Both the position numbers and the translations under genes were made by a program. From DASUBV01 sp035763085 (GTDB lineage: Bacteria; Actinomycetota; Actinomycetes; Streptosporangiales; Streptosporangiaceae), in contig DASUBV010000162.1 of assembly GCA_035763085.1 (NCBI GenBank), positions 1 through 24,413 of the forward strand: a DNA stretch of 24,413 bases, written 5' to 3'. The number at the start of each line of letters is the position of its first letter. The first letter of the stretch is position 1. This document shows, in pieces, positions 21,959-24,413 of the stretch. The notes under the pieces were generated by a model, which saw only the letters and a list, made by a program, of their open reading frames with translations, did no database searches and was not told the DNA's origin.

Positions 21959-24413
21959 TCGCCCTGGCCGCCCGCACGGCGCGGGCCCGCGCGGGCACGC
22001 TGGCCGGCCCGTTCATCGCCCTGGCCCTGGGCACGGCGCTGCTGTCGGCGGTGGTGATCAACATGATCGCCGACGCGGAGTACGGGGCCGGCCAGCCGCG
22101 CTGGTACACCCGGCCCGCCGTGGTGGTGGCCGGCACCGGCACCGTCCGGGTGACCAGCGGGTCCGGCGGCGACCGGGAGACCGAGTCCGTCCGGGCCGGC
22201 TCGGCCCGCGCGGTGCCGCCCGCCGCGGCGGCCCGGCTCCGGGCGCTGGGGGTGCCGGTGATCGCCGACTACGCCAGCCCAGCGCACGCGGCCGGGGCAC
22301 CGGGGACCTCCGTGCACCCGTGGGCCGCGGCCGCGCTGCACCGCTACTCGTTCGTGGCCGGCGGGCCGCCGGCCACGGCCGGCCAGGTGGTGCTGACCGC
22401 GCCGACCCGGCTGCGGCCGGGTCAGCAGGTCACCGTGCAGACCACCGCCGGGCCGCGGCGGCTCGAGGTCAGCGGCGTGATCGCCACCCCGGCCCCGGCC
22501 GCCCTGTACGCCGCGGGCCCGGTCGCGGCCCGGCTGGCCGGGAACCGGATCGCGGCCATCGCGCTGCTGCCCCGGGCCGGCGCCGCGGGGCTGGCCCGGC
22601 AGGCCCGGCAGGCCACCCGCGGCTGGCCGGTACAGGTGCTGACCGGCCGGGACCGGGCCGCGGCCGAGCCCGGCCCGGACGCCGGCCTGGCCGCGATGGC
22701 CATCGCCGTGCTCGGCACCGCCGCCGGCCTGGCCGCCTTCATGGCCATCTTCGTGGTGTCCGGGACCTTCGCCCAGTCGGTGACGGCGCGGCGCCGTGAG
22801 CTGGGGCTGCTGCGGGCGGCCGGGGCCACCGCCGGGCAGCTGCGCCGGCTGGTGCTGGGCGAGGCGCTGCTGATCGCGATCCTGGCCACCCTGCCGGGCG
22901 GCCTGGCCGGGGCGCTGGCCGCCGCGTCGCTGTCGCGCTACATGGCCCGCGCGGGCGTGGGGCCGCCGGGCCTGGCCACCCACCTGGCCCTGTGGCCAGT
23001 CGCGGCGGCGGCCGGGGCGTGCGTGCTGATCGGCGTGGCCGGAGCGCTGGCGCCGGCCAGGCGGGCGGGCCGGATCGGTCCCGCCGAGGCGCTGCGCGAG
23101 GCCGCCGCTGACCGGAGGGTGATGCCGCTGTCGCGGTGGATCATCGGGCTGGCGGCCCTGGCCGGGGTCGTCCCGCTGCTGGCCGCCCTGGCGGCGGTGC
23201 ACTCCGCCGACGGGGCGGCGCTGGTGCTGCCCGCCGCGATGGTGCTGATCCTGGCCCTGGTCATGCTCGCCCCGCTGGCCGTCCGGCCGCTGGCCGCGCT
23301 GCTGGCCCCGCTGGCCGGCGGCGGCAGCGCGGCCGGGCTGCTGGCCCGCCGCAGCGCGGTGACCGCCGTCCGGCGGACCGCGGCGGTGATCGCGCCGGTG
23401 GTGCTCACCGCGGGATTCGCCGGCGCCCTGCTGGCCGGCAACGACACGCTCTACCGGACCCAGCAGGTCACCGCGGCCGGCCGGGTCAGCGCCCCGGTCA
23501 CCGTGACGGCGGGGCCGGCCGGGCTGAGCAGCCGCACGGTGGCCGCGATCCGGTCGGCGCCCGGTGTCAGCGCCGCCGTGCCGGTGGCGGCCACCACCAT
23601 CTACGTCCGGTCCTCAGATGAGCCCGATGACTGGAGCGCCCAGTACGCCGGGCCTGGCATCGGGCAGGTGCTGCGGCTGCCGGTGGTGGCCGGCAGCCTG
23701 GCCCGGCTCACCGGCACCGGCACCATCGCCGTCCCGGCCGGGACCTGGCGGCTGGGCCAGACGGCGCAGATCTGGCTGGATGACTCCGCGCCGGCCCGGC
23801 TGCGGGTGGTGGCCGTCTACGCCAGCCAGATCGACCTGGGGAACACCGTGCTGCTGCCGTGGGGCCTGCAGGCCGGGCACGCCGCGGCGCCGCTGGCCAC
23901 CTCGGTGTACGTGCGGATGCGGCCCGGCGCCAGCCTGGCCGGCGTCCGGGCGGCCGCCGCGGCCGGCGGCGGCCAGGCCGTGCCGACCCGGCAGTACCTG
24001 GCCGCCGTGACCACCCAGCAGCAGCGGCGCAACGACGCGGCGCTGGCCACCGTGCTCGGCCTGGCCCTGCTGTACTCGTGGATCGCCATCGGCAACACCG
24101 CGGCCATGGGCACCGCCAGCCGGCGCGGCGAGCTCGGCGCGCTGCGGCTGGCCGGGGCGACCCGCGCCCAGGTGCTGGCCATGCTCGGCTGGGAGACCTG
24201 GCTGGGCACCGCGATCGGGCTGCTGCTGGCCGCGGTGGCCACGGCCGCGACCCTCCTCGGCGTGCGGTTCTGCCTGGCCGGGGTGTCGTCCGGGACGCAG
24301 CTGGTGATCCCGTGGCAGCAGGCCGGGCTGGCCGCGCTGGGCGCGCTGGCCATCGCCGAGCTGGCCGGCCTGGCGCCGGCCGTATGGGCGCTGCGGCGCC
24401 GGCCCGCCGGGCT
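21955..24413 (+). CDS. FtsX-type ABC transporter permease (3' end off the right edge)
   Basis: The frame opens at ATG 21955 (ATGA overlap with the ATPase stop) and stays open to the edge: 819 complete codons. The layout is that of a two-FtsX-domain permease: a first helix (about 15-37) and an extracytoplasmic domain (about 45-235). A first FtsX block then follows with FVVSGTFAQSVTARRRELGLLRAAGA (here split by the helix end) and its three helices. A connecting helix bundle (about 385-510), a second extracytoplasmic domain (about 515-685) and a second FtsX block with GELGALRLAGATRAQVLAML follow. The characteristic R-R-x-E-L-x-x-L-R-x-x-G-A box occurs in both halves. Typical length is about 820-850, so only a few residues are missing. 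It pairs with the ATPase just upstream. Confidence 0.9.

Overview
This is a very GC-rich window that reads as a chromosomal segment of an actinomycete. The DUF222/HNH family, an F420-type oxidoreductase, an MpaB-family oxygenase, a freestanding actinobacterial 'Sensor' domain and an MMPL transporter all point that way. The genus cannot be settled from the sequence; a Streptosporangiales-like or related soil lineage is plausible. No tRNA, rRNA, CRISPR array, integrase or transposase was recognised. I identify 20 main protein genes, two of them cut by the window edges, plus one doubtful six-codon frame.

Left part (1-5636): the start of a DUF222 protein runs off the left edge. Next is a divergent pair, an F420-dependent-type oxidoreductase and an HxlR regulator, separated by a 19-bp imperfect inverted repeat that looks like the operator. 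Then come a secreted parallel beta-helix protein and a Tat-exported purple-acid-phosphatase-like enzyme, convergent with overlapping stop codons.

Centre-left (5780-7888): a LysR regulator and a divergent PhzF-type isomerase sit between perfect 19-bp inverted repeats, with a third partial copy inside. The right-hand repeat supplies the last sense codon and stop codon of the neighbouring dehydrogenase gene. This could be a small mobile regulator-enzyme cassette.

Centre (7883-17226): a fused alpha/beta E1 dehydrogenase with no E2/E3 nearby is divergent from an esterase. These are followed by a COG4315-type lipoprotein with a strong intrinsic terminator, a DAO-family flavoprotein, a small zinc-ribbon-like membrane protein, a diacylglycerol-kinase-family lipid kinase, CutA, an MpaB/DUF2236 oxygenase, a helical-repeat protein and a histidine phosphatase. 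The last two are again convergent with overlapping stops.

Right part (17330-24413): the most coherent system is a six-gene, same-strand envelope cluster. It contains a winged-helix regulator (probable CTG start), a single-TM coiled-coil protein, a freestanding Sensor-domain membrane protein, an MMPL transporter, a MacB/LolD-type ABC ATPase and its FtsX-type permease. A near-consensus promoter lies upstream, and a palindrome covers its -10 box, which suggests autorepression. Four junctions overlap or nearly touch. A stem-loop separates the regulator/sensor half from the transporter half. The arrangement suggests a regulated envelope-stress or lipid/drug efflux module; its substrate is unknown.
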